A stretch of 64,000 bases of DNA from Rodentibacter heidelbergensis (GCF_002000125.1 NZ_MLHH01000009.1:41815-105814), one strand, 5' to 3'; positions 31,718-40,920 are shown, counted from the stretch's first letter. Notes: generated from the sequence alone by a model not told the origin. Numbers and translations: made by a program.

Positions 31718-32647
31718 TTAGATTGGCACTGATTTGCCTTCGTTCCCTCGTTCCAGTCTATCTTTCTTTGCAGTGATACCAAAAAATCGTTTATATTCAC
31801 GGGAAAACTGCGAAATGCTTTCATAACCGACCAAATTAGCAGCCTCAGCAATAGCATATTTTTCTTGTAAAATAAGCATCCTCGCTTGTTGTAAGCGGAT
31901 TTGTTTTTGGAATTGCATCGGACTAATTCCTGCAATCATTCGGAAATGTTGACGAAATGATGAGGCACTCATTAACGCCCTTTCAGCAAGGCTGGCAAGC
32001 GTATTTTTTTCTTGTGGATTTTGTTTTATCCAAGCCATGACCTCAAGAATTTTATGGGTTGTTGTTCCATCTTTGAGTAACTTAACCAGTTCAGGATGGG
32101 CATGAAAAAGTCTTAACGCAATTTCGTGTTTTATCAGGCTGGCAAGAGGTTGAGTGAGACCTGTTTCTTGTAGGGTATCGACAAGCCTGGAAAGATCTTC
32201 GAGGAGTTTCTTATTCGCATTAAATACACTAAAAATAGGGTTGGCTGTTTCTTTGTTTATTTCCTGATTATTCAAGGCTAATTCACAAGCGAGATGAGCA
32301 AGTTGGTTGAAATCAAATTCCAATGCTAGGCCTAAAAAAGGTTTATCGGATGAACATTCGGGGATATAGGCAAATCCCGATAGATTGGCGCCAATAAATA
32401 AAACTTGCCCGGTTTCATAGCAAATAGGCTTATCACCAAGTGTAATTTCCTTTCGCCCCTGTAATGCAACGACAATGCCTAGAGGTTGTACACAAGGTAA
32501 AGAATAATAAGGTGTATCATGACGGTAGAAACTCAGTCCCTCAATTTGGCTATAAACTCGTCCCTCTTTTGGAAGATAAGGTAAAATTTTATGGATGAGT
32601 TCTTGATAAAGTGCGGTCAGATTTTCCGCATTTTTTGTACTTGCCAT
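31718..32647 (-). CDS. AraC-family transcriptional regulator
   Basis: This 309-residue regulator has an N-terminal AraC-type arm and effector domain (from about SQIEGLSFYRHDTPYYSLPCVQP, with VVALQGRKEITLGD) and a C-terminal pair of helix-turn-helix motifs (LASLAERALMSASSFRQHFRMIAG and IAEAANLVGYESISQFSREYKRFFG). The domain layout fits the AraC_N type often found beside reductase or hydrolase genes. The effector is unknown. A TTG at 32656 is also in frame; neither it nor the ATG at 32647 has a clear ribosome site. It is divergent from hchA with 192 bases between, which suggests hchA as a target. Confidence 0.88.
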   Translation of the reverse strand: MASTKNAENLTALYQELIHKILPYLPKEGRVYSQIEGLSFYRHDTPYYSLPCVQPLGIVVALQGRKEITLGDKPICYETGQVLFIGANLSGFAYIPECSSDKPFLGLALEFDFNQLAHLACELALNNQEINKETANPIFSVFNANKKLLEDLSRLVDTLQETGLTQPLASLIKHEIALRLFHAHPELVKLLKDGTTTHKILEVMAWIKQNPQEKNTLASLAERALMSASSFRQHFRMIAGISPMQFQKQIRLQQARMLILQEKYAIAEAANLVGYESISQFSREYKRFFGITAKKDRLERGNEGKSVPI

Positions 32648-32710
32648 TTTCTGCAATTGATAAGAAATTCAAATGCAAGAAATTCTAGCAAAGTTTCTAT
32701 TGAAAAGGGA

Positions 32711-32735
32711 TTTTGACAATAAGGATCTGTCAAAA
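32711..32735. promoter_or_regulatory. Inverted repeat between the AraC-type gene and hchA
   Basis: TTTTGACA and TGTCAAAA are separated by 9 bases, an 8-base perfect dyad on one face of the helix. It lies about 50 bases before a good -10 (TATAAT, 32785-32790) for hchA that lacks a good -35, which would fit activation by the neighbouring AraC protein. It is unproven. Confidence 0.45.
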
Positions 32736-32839
32736 AAGGCAAGGAAAATATCATTTTAGGCAAATGGAATAATCTATTTTTCGTTATAATGCGTGCCGAA
32801 TTTATTCGGAGTGATATTAACAAATTAGGAGTTTTAAAC

Positions 32840-33709
32840 ATGACTGAATTAAGCAAACAACCTGTACGCGATTTTGCAGAGCATAATGCTTATTTCCCTT
32901 CAGAATATTCATTATCACAATACACCAGCCCAAAAACTGATTTTGATGGACTGAAATTTGAAACCGCTTACCGTGGTGATAAAAAAGTGTTGATGATTGC
33001 CACAGACGAACGCTATTTACAAATGCAAAACGGCAAATGGTTCTCAACGGGCAATCACCCCGTAGAAACCTTGTTACCGATGCTTCACATTCACAAAGCC
33101 GGTTTTGAAATTGATGTAGCGACACTTTCAGGTAACCATGCGAAATTTGAGATGTGGGCAATGCCGGCAGAAGATCAGGCGGTGGCTGAGATTTATAATG
33201 AATACCTGCCAAAACTCGATAAACCGGCAAAATTAGCGGATATTATTGATGAGGTTACGGCAGAAAATTCACCTTATGTTGCGGTATTAATTCCGGGTGG
33301 ACATGGCGCATTTAACAAAATTCCTAAAAGCCGTGAAGTAAAACGTGTTTTAGATTGGGCAATGGCAAATAACAAATTTATCATCACACTTTGCCATGGG
33401 CCGGCCGCTTTAGCCGCCGCAGCAATCGATAAAGCGGACAGCGACTTCCCGTTCAAAGGCTATGAACTTTGTGTATTCCCTGATGCATTAGATGAAGGGG
33501 CGAATATTGATATTGGTTATATGCCGGGGAAATTACCTTGGTTGTTGGCCGCCCGTTTAGAGCAATTGGGAATGAAAGTGATGAACCAAGGCATTAGTGG
33601 TCAAGTTCATAAAGATCGCAATTTGCTGACGGGGGATAGCCCACTTGCCGGTAATCGATTAGGTATTTTAGCCGCAGAAGAATTATTAAAATCAGTAGGT
33701 TTAAAATAA
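32840..33709 (+). CDS. hchA: Glyoxalase III / protein deglycase Hsp31
   Basis: HchA is a DJ-1 superfamily protein that converts methylglyoxal to lactate without glutathione and has holdase chaperone activity. The 289-residue protein carries the catalytic Cys-His in TLCHGPAAL, with the conserved glycine-rich [10 protein letters not shown] before it. [25 protein letters not shown] is typical of Hsp31. An ATG-type frame extends to 32789, but TTAGGAG lies just before the ATG at 32840, so that is the start. It is divergent from an AraC-type regulator and ends at a terminator. Confidence 0.93.
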   Translation: MTELSKQPVRDFAEHNAYFPSEYSLSQYTSPKTDFDGLKFETAYRGDKKVLMIATDERYLQMQNGKWFSTGNHPVETLLPMLHIHKAGFEIDVATLSGNHAKFEMWAMPAEDQAVAEIYNEYLPKLDKPAKLADIIDEVTAENSPYVAVLIPGGHGAFNKIPKSREVKRVLDWAMANNKFIITLCHGPAALAAAAIDKADSDFPFKGYELCVFPDALDEGANIDIGYMPGKLPWLLAARLEQLGMKVMNQGISGQVHKDRNLLTGDSPLAGNRLGILAAEELLKSVGLK

Positions 33710-33720
33710 TTTCTGACTGA

Positions 33721-33746
33721 ATGCCGTTGTTATCAACGGCATTTTT
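33721..33746 (+). terminator. Terminator of hchA
   Basis: ATGCCGTTG and CAACGGCAT form a 9-base stem with a TTAT loop and a T run. Confidence 0.85.
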
Positions 33747-33856
33747 GTATCCCAATACGTAGGGAAGTCATGTCGAAGCGATAATAAATCTTGTCGAAAA
33801 ATGACCGCACTTTTTATCGAAATCTTCAGTTTTACTCTTTTTGTAAGGGGAATTCT

Positions 33857-34840
33857 ATGAACCAAATGAAACGTATCAATATGCACTCACCCGGCGATCC
33901 CTGCGTATTATTTATTGAAAACGCAGACATTCCTGAGCCGAAATCGGATGAATTACTTATCAAGGTTGCCTTTGCCGGGGTTAATCGTCCGGATGTGATG
34001 CAACGTCAAGGGTTGTATCCCATGCCAAAAGGGGTTAGCCCAATTATGGGATTGGAATTATCAGGCGAAGTGGTGAAAGTGGGGGAAAAGGTTCAACATT
34101 TTAAGCTAGGTGATCGGGTTTGTGCCTTAACCGATGGCGGCGCTTATGCGCAATACTGCGTGGTGAAAGCGGCGCAAACACTCCCCATTCCACAAGGGTA
34201 TAGCTTGCAAGATGCCGCTATGTTGCCGGAAACTTTTTTCACAGTTTGGGCAAATCTTTTTATGAAAAAACAGATGAAAAAGGGAGAGAGCTTATTGGTT
34301 CATGGTGGGACGAGTGGGATTGGCATCACCGCTTTAGCGATTGCGAAAAGTTTGGGTATCAAAACCTTCTCTACGGTGGGCAATGCAGAAAAATGCCATG
34401 TGGTGGAACAACTTGGCGCAACGGCAATTAATTATAAAACAGAAAATTTTGTCGAGGTGATTCGGCAACACCAAGAGGGCGTTGATGGCATCTTAGATCT
34501 TGTCGGGGCTCGATATTTTGATCAAAACCTTGAAATCTTGAATAAAGATGGCCGAATGTTTCTCATCGGTTTTATGGGGGGCGCTATTGCTAAAGAGGTC
34601 GATTTGCTCAAAATTGCAGTAAAAAGAGCGATCATCACCGGTTCGACCATGCGGGCCAGAACAAGTGAAGAAAAGGCAGAAATTGCCCAATCATTGCGTG
34701 AAAATGTATGGGAAAAATTGGCTAAAGGAGAAATAGCGAAACCGCTTTTACATCAATGCTACGATTTTCATGCCGTCGCACAGGCTCATACAGAAATTGA
34801 TAAAGGCACCCATATTGGAAAAATTCTGTTAGCATTTTAA
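33857..34840 (+). CDS. Zinc-free quinone oxidoreductase of the MDR superfamily
   Basis: This 327-residue protein is a medium-chain dehydrogenase/reductase of the NADPH:quinone oxidoreductase type (PIG3-like). Visible parts are the N-terminal catalytic domain (VAFAGVNRPDVMQRQGLYP, PIMGLELSGEVVKVG) and the nucleotide-binding fold (LVHGGTSGIGITALAIAK). Zinc ligands of alcohol dehydrogenases are absent. Probable role: NADPH-dependent reduction of quinones or activated alkenals; the substrate is unknown. A TTG at 33791 is in frame, but TAAGGGG lies before the ATG at 33857. It follows hchA; both may act against electrophiles, though a terminator separates them. Confidence 0.88.
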   Translation: MNQMKRINMHSPGDPCVLFIENADIPEPKSDELLIKVAFAGVNRPDVMQRQGLYPMPKGVSPIMGLELSGEVVKVGEKVQHFKLGDRVCALTDGGAYAQYCVVKAAQTLPIPQGYSLQDAAMLPETFFTVWANLFMKKQMKKGESLLVHGGTSGIGITALAIAKSLGIKTFSTVGNAEKCHVVEQLGATAINYKTENFVEVIRQHQEGVDGILDLVGARYFDQNLEILNKDGRMFLIGFMGGAIAKEVDLLKIAVKRAIITGSTMRARTSEEKAEIAQSLRENVWEKLAKGEIAKPLLHQCYDFHAVAQAHTEIDKGTHIGKILLAF

Positions 34841-34859
34841 GGTTTAGTCATTGCAGGGT

Positions 34860-35174
34860 TTATGCCGCACTAACCAAACCGATATAGCTTAAAATACCGT
34901 AAAAAATGACCGCACTGATAATAAGCAATCGTACTGCCTGTTTGGGATATTTTCTATGCAATTGATAAAGCAAGCGTGCAACAATGGCGAGGATAAAAGG
35001 ATAGATCCAAAAAAAGGTCAAAAAAAGCTGAATTTGCCCTTCGCTTAATGCCGGGTTTTTCGAAAAAGCGGTAGAAAGCAGTAAAGCCAACGGCCAAAGC
35101 AAAACAGGCAGACAAAAAGCAGCAAGTCCCCAAGCAAATGGACTAAATGTGGTAGGCATTGATGAACGTTTCAT
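34860..35174 (-). CDS. Small membrane protein of unknown function
   Basis: I do not recognise this protein beyond its membrane layout. With the start at 35174 it has 104 residues and about three hydrophobic segments (FAWGLAAFCLPVLLWPLALLL, LFLTFFWIYPFILAIVARLLY and LLIISAVIFYGILSYIGLV). An ATG at 35237 gives 125 residues, and one at 35183 is also possible; no start has a convincing ribosome site. It is transcribed divergently from cyaA, so promoter regions may overlap, and it converges with the quinone oxidoreductase gene. Confidence 0.6.
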   Translation of the reverse strand: MKRSSMPTTFSPFAWGLAAFCLPVLLWPLALLLSTAFSKNPALSEGQIQLFLTFFWIYPFILAIVARLLYQLHRKYPKQAVRLLIISAVIFYGILSYIGLVSAA

Positions 35175-35309
35175 AATTGTCATGTCATGTAAGGAGAGGG
35201 AAGAATATAGCAAATGTTGCTCATCTTGGATAGCCATTCTTTCGCTTTGCTTTCATTGCCTTGAAGTGGTAGAGTATTCGCAATTTTTTCGATCCGCTAG
35301 GATACCGTA

Positions 35310-37805
35310 TTGAAATACGATCTCAATCGGGCAAGAAAATACGTCGAAAACCTAGATAAACGCCGTTTAGAACGTGCTTTGTCAACTTCCGGTGACGGAT
35401 TACAACGCGTGTTGTTTTTGCTCCCTTTATTACTTCAATTAAATCATCCACGTTTACCCGGTTATGTCGTGCAAGCTCCTTGTGGCATTGCCGGTTTTTG
35501 CCTGTCTGATTACCAACAACAATTTCTTTTGACGGAATACCCGACATTTTATGATCAAATTAAGCCGCAAATTTATGGTATTACCCCCGCTGTTTTAGGT
35601 TTGTATGTGATGGGGAGCTTCGGTTCAATCAGTCAAACGAGTTATTCTGATTTAGATACTTGGATTTGCCATGCGGACAATTTGACGGAAGATGAACGGG
35701 ATTTATTAATGGAAAAAGCCCAAAAAATTAAAGAATGGGCAATGCAGTTTGACGTCGAAATTAATTTTTATCTGATGGATCAGCAACGCTTTCGTAAAAC
35801 GCACAATGCAGATTTGCTGACTAATGAAAACAGTGGTTCGGCACAATATATGTTACTTCTTGATGAGTTTTACCGCTCAGCAGTGCGTTTGGCAGGAAAG
35901 CCTTTGCTTTGGTTGCACTTGTGGGTTGATGATGAGGCGGATTATGAAAAAGAGGTCGAAAAACGAATAAGAGAAGGAGAGCTTGATCCGCAAGATTGGG
36001 TGGATTTTGGCGGCTTAGGCCAATTTTCCTCAAAAGAATATTTTGGTGCCAGTTTGTGGCAGCTTTATAAAGGAATTGATTCGCCTTATAAATCGGTACT
36101 CAAAATTTTATTATTGGAGGCTTATTCTAAAGAATACCCCAACACCCGCCTCATTGCCCGCCAGTTTAAAGAAGATTTATTCTCGGGAAATACGACACCG
36201 GCACATCATTTTGATCCTTATATTGCGATCCTCAATAAAGTGACGGATTATCTGACCGCACTTTCTGAATTTAAGCGTCTTGATTTTATCCGCCGTTGTT
36301 TTTATATCAAAGTAACAGAAGATCTAACGCCTTATAAAATCAGTAATTGGCGTATTAATTATATACGCATTTTAGCGCAAGAATGGGGCTGGAATTCAGC
36401 GTTGATCCAAGAGCTAAATCAGCGACCGTTTTGGAAAATCAAACGGGTTAAAGAGGAACATGAGAATTTAGTCAAATTTTTAATGATGAGCTACCATAGT
36501 TTAATGCACTTTGCCCGTAAGCATAAAATCAGCTCAAGCATGGTTCCTCAAGATATTAATATTCTGACCCGAAAACTCTATACGGCATTTGAAGAATTGC
36601 CGGGGAAAATCATTTTGCTGAATACGCAAATTTCCCGTAATTTATCGGAGCCTCACCTTTCTTTCTTGGAAGTGAGAGATAATAAACACTTTAAAGACGG
36701 CTGGTATTTTATCAACAAACCGCCAAGTGAAATGATGTTTTCTGAAGACCGAGTGATTGAATACAGTGAAAGTCTGAATACCTTGGTGGCTTGGGCTTAT
36801 TTTAATCGATTATTGACAGAGGACACGGAAATTCATTTATTCAGCCATTCTGTTGATATCGAAACCTTGCGACATTTTGTCACGGATTTACGTCAGTCTT
36901 TTTCTCGCCATTTGCCGGCGCCGGCAAGTGATGCGTTGGCGGCCACGTCTTGTGAAATTCGTCATATTGTCATTGCTGTCAATTTAACCACCGATCCCAC
37001 CTCGTCAATTGTTGAATTTAAAGACAAGCTTTCAGCCAGTGACTTATTTAGTTTTGGTGCATTGGAACAAAATTTAGTGGGGAGCATTGATTTTACTTAT
37101 CGTAATATTTGGAATGAGATTCAGACATTGCATTTTGAAGGGGCTAATGCGGTTTTAGTTGCCCTAAAAGTGCTTTCCAATAAAATTCACCAAGGTGGAA
37201 AAGGCCCGAGTTCCGTGAAGGTATTTTGTTATAGTCGGCATTATCGCCAAGCCTTGCGTGATCTTGTAAGAGGATTGGTGAACCGCTGTATTAGTATTCA
37301 ACTTGGCGATAGCCAAATGCCGAGTATCCCTCGTTTGCGTGTTGCGGGAAAAAACTGGCAATTCTTCTTTGAAGAAAATGGCATTAGTTTGCAAGAAGTC
37401 GAAAATGATCCGCAAAGTGCGGTTGATTTTGATGACGTTTTGAAAACCCCGATAGAAGAGAAATCGGAAGATTTTGATGAAAACCGTCAACATCCTGCAG
37501 AAATGGATCTTTTTGCAAGCGAGGGTTTTTTACAATTTTTCTTTGAAGATAACAGCGATGGCACGTTTAATGTGTATTTATTGGACGAGGCCAATCATTT
37601 AGAAATCTATCGCCATTGCGATGGCGTGAAAGATGACAAAGTCAGACAAATTACCCAGCTTTATCAAAGCTCTAGCCTTGAGGGCGAAAATCCCTATCAT
37701 ATTGAATCGGGGGATTTTAATTATCCACAGTTTTATCAAATCCAACACACTCATCAAGGGGCAATACAAATTCTGCCTTTTAAATATCGGCGAAATGTAC
37801 AATAA
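35310..37805 (+). CDS. cyaA: Class I adenylate cyclase
   Basis: CyaA makes cAMP from ATP; in Pasteurellaceae cAMP with CRP switches on sugar use and natural competence. The 831-residue protein matches the enterobacterial class I type: an N-terminal catalytic half with GSFGSISQTSYSDLDTWICH (nucleotidyltransferase-like GS ... DLD motif) and a C-terminal regulatory half linked to the PTS. The start is a TTG at 35310, with CTAGGA seven bases upstream. In E. coli cyaA also begins with TTG, which limits translation. No clear CRP site was found in the short upstream region. Confidence 0.96.
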   Translation: MKYDLNRARKYVENLDKRRLERALSTSGDGLQRVLFLLPLLLQLNHPRLPGYVVQAPCGIAGFCLSDYQQQFLLTEYPTFYDQIKPQIYGITPAVLGLYVMGSFGSISQTSYSDLDTWICHADNLTEDERDLLMEKAQKIKEWAMQFDVEINFYLMDQQRFRKTHNADLLTNENSGSAQYMLLLDEFYRSAVRLAGKPLLWLHLWVDDEADYEKEVEKRIREGELDPQDWVDFGGLGQFSSKEYFGASLWQLYKGIDSPYKSVLKILLLEAYSKEYPNTRLIARQFKEDLFSGNTTPAHHFDPYIAILNKVTDYLTALSEFKRLDFIRRCFYIKVTEDLTPYKISNWRINYIRILAQEWGWNSALIQELNQRPFWKIKRVKEEHENLVKFLMMSYHSLMHFARKHKISSSMVPQDINILTRKLYTAFEELPGKIILLNTQISRNLSEPHLSFLEVRDNKHFKDGWYFINKPPSEMMFSEDRVIEYSESLNTLVAWAYFNRLLTEDTEIHLFSHSVDIETLRHFVTDLRQSFSRHLPAPASDALAATSCEIRHIVIAVNLTTDPTSSIVEFKDKLSASDLFSFGALEQNLVGSIDFTYRNIWNEIQTLHFEGANAVLVALKVLSNKIHQGGKGPSSVKVFCYSRHYRQALRDLVRGLVNRCISIQLGDSQMPSIPRLRVAGKNWQFFFEENGISLQEVENDPQSAVDFDDVLKTPIEEKSEDFDENRQHPAEMDLFASEGFLQFFFEDNSDGTFNVYLLDEANHLEIYRHCDGVKDDKVRQITQLYQSSSLEGENPYHIESGDFNYPQFYQIQHTHQGAIQILPFKYRRNVQ

Positions 37806-37926
37806 AACGATTGTGATGAGATAAATGAATGGTGAAGTACTTGGAAGCGAAGTGAAATCCCCATAAAATAGTGCCATTTTTTTAAAGTGAATGTTGAGAT
37901 AACCTCATCACTTAGGAGTGAAAAAT

Positions 37927-38556
37927 ATGCAAGAAAAGTTAAATGTTTTACTCATTGACGACCATCCATTAATGCGTCGTGGTATTAAGCAATTGCTTGA
38001 ATTAGACGAAAAATTTAATGTCATTGCAGATGCCGGCAGTGGTACTGAGGGCATTTCTTTGGCATTACAAACCTCACCGGATCTCATTATTTTAGATCTT
38101 AATATGAAAGGGCTATCAGGTTTGGATACGCTAAAAGGTTTACGCGCAGAAGGTGTGGACGCCCGCATCATTATCCTCACCGTTTCCGATGCCAAAAGTG
38201 ATATTTTTGCATTAATTGATGCCGGGGCAGACGGTTATCTTTTAAAAGATACTGAGCCGGATACATTGCTTGAACAAATAAAACGTATTGCACAAGGCGA
38301 GGTGATTTTAAGCGATTCAATTAAAGATTTACTGATTGAGCGTGAATATCGTCAAGAACCGATGGATTCTTTAACGGATCGTGAAAAAGGCATTTTAAGC
38401 CTAATTGCAACCGGGTTATCCAATAAACAAATTGCAAGTCAGTTATTTATTTCTGAAGAAACGGTCAAAGTCCATATCCGCAATTTATTGCGTAAACTCA
38501 ATGTCCATTCCCGTGTTGCGGCAACAGTATTGTATTTTGAATATAACAGACATTAA
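37927..38556 (+). CDS. narP: Nitrate/nitrite response regulator NarP
   Basis: NarP is a cytosolic response regulator that, when phosphorylated by NarQ, adjusts anaerobic respiratory genes to nitrate and nitrite. The 209-residue protein has a receiver domain (LLIDDHPLMRRG, phosphoacceptor Asp57 in LIILDLNM, Lys in YLLKD) and a LuxR-type helix-turn-helix (LTDREKGILSLIATGLSNKQIASQLFISEETVKVHIRNLL). A GTG at 37918 is in frame, but AGGAG lies at 37913-37917, so the ATG at 37927 is used. No sensor kinase gene is adjacent, as usual for narP. Confidence 0.92.
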   Translation: MQEKLNVLLIDDHPLMRRGIKQLLELDEKFNVIADAGSGTEGISLALQTSPDLIILDLNMKGLSGLDTLKGLRAEGVDARIIILTVSDAKSDIFALIDAGADGYLLKDTEPDTLLEQIKRIAQGEVILSDSIKDLLIEREYRQEPMDSLTDREKGILSLIATGLSNKQIASQLFISEETVKVHIRNLLRKLNVHSRVAATVLYFEYNRH

Positions 38557-38625
38557 TAAAATTAGCTCAAAATGAGTACAGGCTGCGATGTCGGTATGAT
38601 GCCGTGAACAGAAGATTATTTTAGG

Positions 38626-38654
38626 TTGAACTTTTTAAAATCCCTTATGTCAGA
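38626..38654 (+). promoter_or_regulatory. Sigma-E promoter of rpoE
   Basis: GAACTT (38628-38633), a 16-base spacer and TCAGA (38650-38654) fit the sigma-E promoter consensus (GGAACTT, 16 bases, TCTGA) and lie about 65 bases before the rpoE ATG. Sigma-E autoregulation is known in E. coli; the site here is read from sequence only. Confidence 0.7.
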
Positions 38655-38717
38655 TAAAGCAACAAAAGCTTGCTGTCTTGGATATTAAGGCGTGTTAGAC
38701 ATAGCATTAGGAGAAAT

Positions 38718-39293
38718 ATGGCTGAACAGCTAACCGATCAAGCTTTGGTAGAAAGGGTACAGCAAGGCGATAAAAAAGCCTTTAATTTGTTGGTTTCGCG
38801 GTATCAAAATAAGGTGGCAGGGTTATTGACCCGCTATGTTTCGCGTAATGATATTCCCGACGTTGTGCAGGAATCCTTTATAAAAGCCTATCGTTCCATT
38901 GAATCTTTTCGGGGCGATAGTGCATTCTACACTTGGCTATATCGAATTGCCGTCAATACGGCGAAAAACTACTTAACGGCACAAGGGCGTCGCCCGCCAA
39001 GCGAAGATATTCTCGCAGAGGATGCCGAAAACTATGATGCGGGTATCCACCTTCGTGATGTGGACACCCCGGAAAATGAAATGTTATCCGGTGAGTTGGA
39101 AAAAATCGTCTTTGATACCATTCATACGATGCCGGAAGAGTTAAAAACGGCGATCACTCTTCGAGAATTAGAAGGTTTAAGTTACGAAGATATCGCACAA
39201 ATTATGGATTGTCCCGTAGGCACTGTACGTTCTCGAATTTTCCGTGCTCGTGAAATTATCGAAAACAAAATACAACCGCTTATGCAACGTTAG
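38718..39293 (+). CDS. rpoE: RNA polymerase sigma-E factor
   Basis: RpoE is the extracytoplasmic-stress sigma factor that responds to misfolded outer-membrane proteins. The 191-residue protein has region 2 (KAFNLLVSRYQNKVAGLLTRYV, DVVQESFIKAYRSIESFRGDSAFYTWLYRIAVNT) and region 4 (ELEGLSYEDIAQIMDCPVGTVRSRIFRAR). An upstream TTG frame to 38670 has no ribosome site; AGGAG at 38709-38713 serves the ATG at 38718. A sigma-E promoter lies upstream, so it probably activates itself. rseA follows after 18 bases. Confidence 0.97.
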   Translation: MAEQLTDQALVERVQQGDKKAFNLLVSRYQNKVAGLLTRYVSRNDIPDVVQESFIKAYRSIESFRGDSAFYTWLYRIAVNTAKNYLTAQGRRPPSEDILAEDAENYDAGIHLRDVDTPENEMLSGELEKIVFDTIHTMPEELKTAITLRELEGLSYEDIAQIMDCPVGTVRSRIFRAREIIENKIQPLMQR

Positions 39294-39311
39294 AATAAAG
39301 TGGAGTTTGAA

Positions 39312-39893
39312 ATGCAAAAAGAGCAACTTTCAGCCTATATGGATGGTGAACAAGTGGATGCCTTGTTTACCGAAACACTGTGTAATGATAAAGCTTTATG
39401 CCAATCTTGGGCGGCTTATCATATGGCTCGAGCCGTCATACGGAAAGAAAGTGCGGTTGTTTTAGGCGCTGATTTTACGGCAAAAATGGCGGATTTGATC
39501 GAGAAAGAAGAGATCGAAAAAGTAGCGATAACGCAATCTCAACCGACCGTTGAAGAAGTGAAAAACTTGCCATTTATGCGTAAATTCAAGGCGTTTTTTG
39601 CACCGGTTGCACAAATTGCTGTGGCAGCGAGTGTCTGTTTGGTAGCGGTGCTGGGTGTGCAGTCATTTAATGCGAAAAATGATGTGAACAATGTACCGGA
39701 AACCCCGATTTTACAAACCTTACCTTTTAATAATTCGGTACAAGAAGTTAGCTATAATGCACCAAATAAAGATGTGGCAACCAGCGATCAAATGGAACAA
39801 AAAAACCGCCGCATTGGGGCAATGTTGCAAAACTATGAATTACAGCGCCGTATGCATGCGAATTCATTAAATATTGGCAACAACCAGAAGTAA
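39312..39893 (+). CDS. rseA: Anti-sigma-E factor RseA
   Basis: RseA is a single-span inner-membrane protein that holds sigma-E inactive until cleaved by DegS and RseP. The 193-residue protein begins MQKEQLSAYMDGEQ as in E. coli. The cytosolic sigma-binding part runs to about residue 93, followed by a transmembrane helix (VAQIAVAASVCLVAVLGV) and a periplasmic tail without a clear C-terminal YVF-like motif of its own. A GTG at 39300 is in frame; TGGAG before the ATG at 39312 favours that start. A hairpin with a T run separates it from rseB. Confidence 0.93.
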   Translation: MQKEQLSAYMDGEQVDALFTETLCNDKALCQSWAAYHMARAVIRKESAVVLGADFTAKMADLIEKEEIEKVAITQSQPTVEEVKNLPFMRKFKAFFAPVAQIAVAASVCLVAVLGVQSFNAKNDVNNVPETPILQTLPFNNSVQEVSYNAPNKDVATSDQMEQKNRRIGAMLQNYELQRRMHANSLNIGNNQK

Positions 39894-39914
39894 TCATTGA
39901 ATAAACGTAAACCA

Positions 39915-39951
39915 TTCACCACAACGCTTTGATGATGTGGTGAATTTTTTT
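39915..39951 (+). terminator. Hairpin with T run between rseA and rseB
   Basis: TTCACCACA and TGTGGTGAA form a 9-base stem with a 12-base loop, followed by seven T. It looks like a terminator inside the rpoE-rseA-rseB operon and could lower rseB expression relative to rpoE-rseA. Confidence 0.65.
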
Positions 39952-39969
39952 ATGAATGATTGAAAATTT

Positions 39970-40920
39970 ATGAAGAAAATAGTCTTAAAACTGACCGCAC
40001 TTTTGTTTACTCTGTTTTGCACAGTTTCCGCCTCGGCAGAAGAAGTGTCACCAAAACAAATTTTAGAAAAAATGGCGCAATCGGTGAACAGTCTTAACTA
40101 CGAAATTGCCTTTGTGCAAACCTCTTCGACCAATATGGATTCTTTCCGTTATCGTCATATTAAACGCGATAATAAAACCTATGCTCAACTGGTTACCCTT
40201 GACGGCGAGCAGCAAGAAATTATTCAGCGTGATAATTTAGTCAGTTATTTTCAATTAGGCTCTCGAGCTTTCACTCTGAATAGTGGCAGTATTGTGGATG
40301 CCTTACCCTCGGTGATTCGTAGCAATTTTGATAAATTATCAGAGCATTATGATTTTATTATGATGGGCGAAAATCGAGTTGCCGGTCGTTTCACAGACAC
40401 TATTCGCATCGTACCTAAAGATGATTTTCGCTATCAATATGTGGTGTTTATTGATGAAGAAAACAGCTTATTATTGCGTAGCGATATGCTCGATCGTGAA
40501 GGCAAATTATTAGATCAATTCCGCGTGGTGACGCTTTATATTGACGATCGCCTTAAAGGATTGACGGATTATTTGAATAAAGTTTCAATGCCACCGTTAT
40601 TAAATGAAACCCCTAATAGTGTTTCTTCCCTTAGCTGGAAAGCCGATTGGTTACCGAGTGGGTTTACAAAAATCCGCCATAGCCAAGATTTATTTGAAAG
40701 TGAAATCATTGATAGTGCATTATTCAGTGACGGATTATTCACCTTTACCCTCTATGTAACAAAGGCAGAAAATCCACAACCAAAGCAGGATCAAACCTGG
40801 AAACAGGGCGAATATACCCTATATAGCGAAGTCATTGGCGACAAAGAAATTACCTTTATCGGACAACTCCCTATTGCTACGGCAAAACGAATCGTACAGG
40901 AAGTGAAATTTTCCCAATAA
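39970..40920 (+). CDS. rseB: Sigma-E regulatory protein RseB
   Basis: RseB is a periplasmic protein that binds RseA and protects it from DegS; lipopolysaccharide intermediates release it. The 316-residue protein has a signal peptide (residues 1-23, cleaved near SASAE). The lipoprotein-carrier-like N-terminal domain follows (ILEKMAQSVNSLNYEIAFVQ), then a smaller C-terminal domain. The signal hydrophobic core KLTALL is encoded by an uptake signal (39994-40002). No rseC follows; the next gene is tamA after a terminator. Confidence 0.92.
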   Translation: MKKIVLKLTALLFTLFCTVSASAEEVSPKQILEKMAQSVNSLNYEIAFVQTSSTNMDSFRYRHIKRDNKTYAQLVTLDGEQQEIIQRDNLVSYFQLGSRAFTLNSGSIVDALPSVIRSNFDKLSEHYDFIMMGENRVAGRFTDTIRIVPKDDFRYQYVVFIDEENSLLLRSDMLDREGKLLDQFRVVTLYIDDRLKGLTDYLNKVSMPPLLNETPNSVSSLSWKADWLPSGFTKIRHSQDLFESEIIDSALFSDGLFTFTLYVTKAENPQPKQDQTWKQGEYTLYSEVIGDKEITFIGQLPIATAKRIVQEVKFSQ

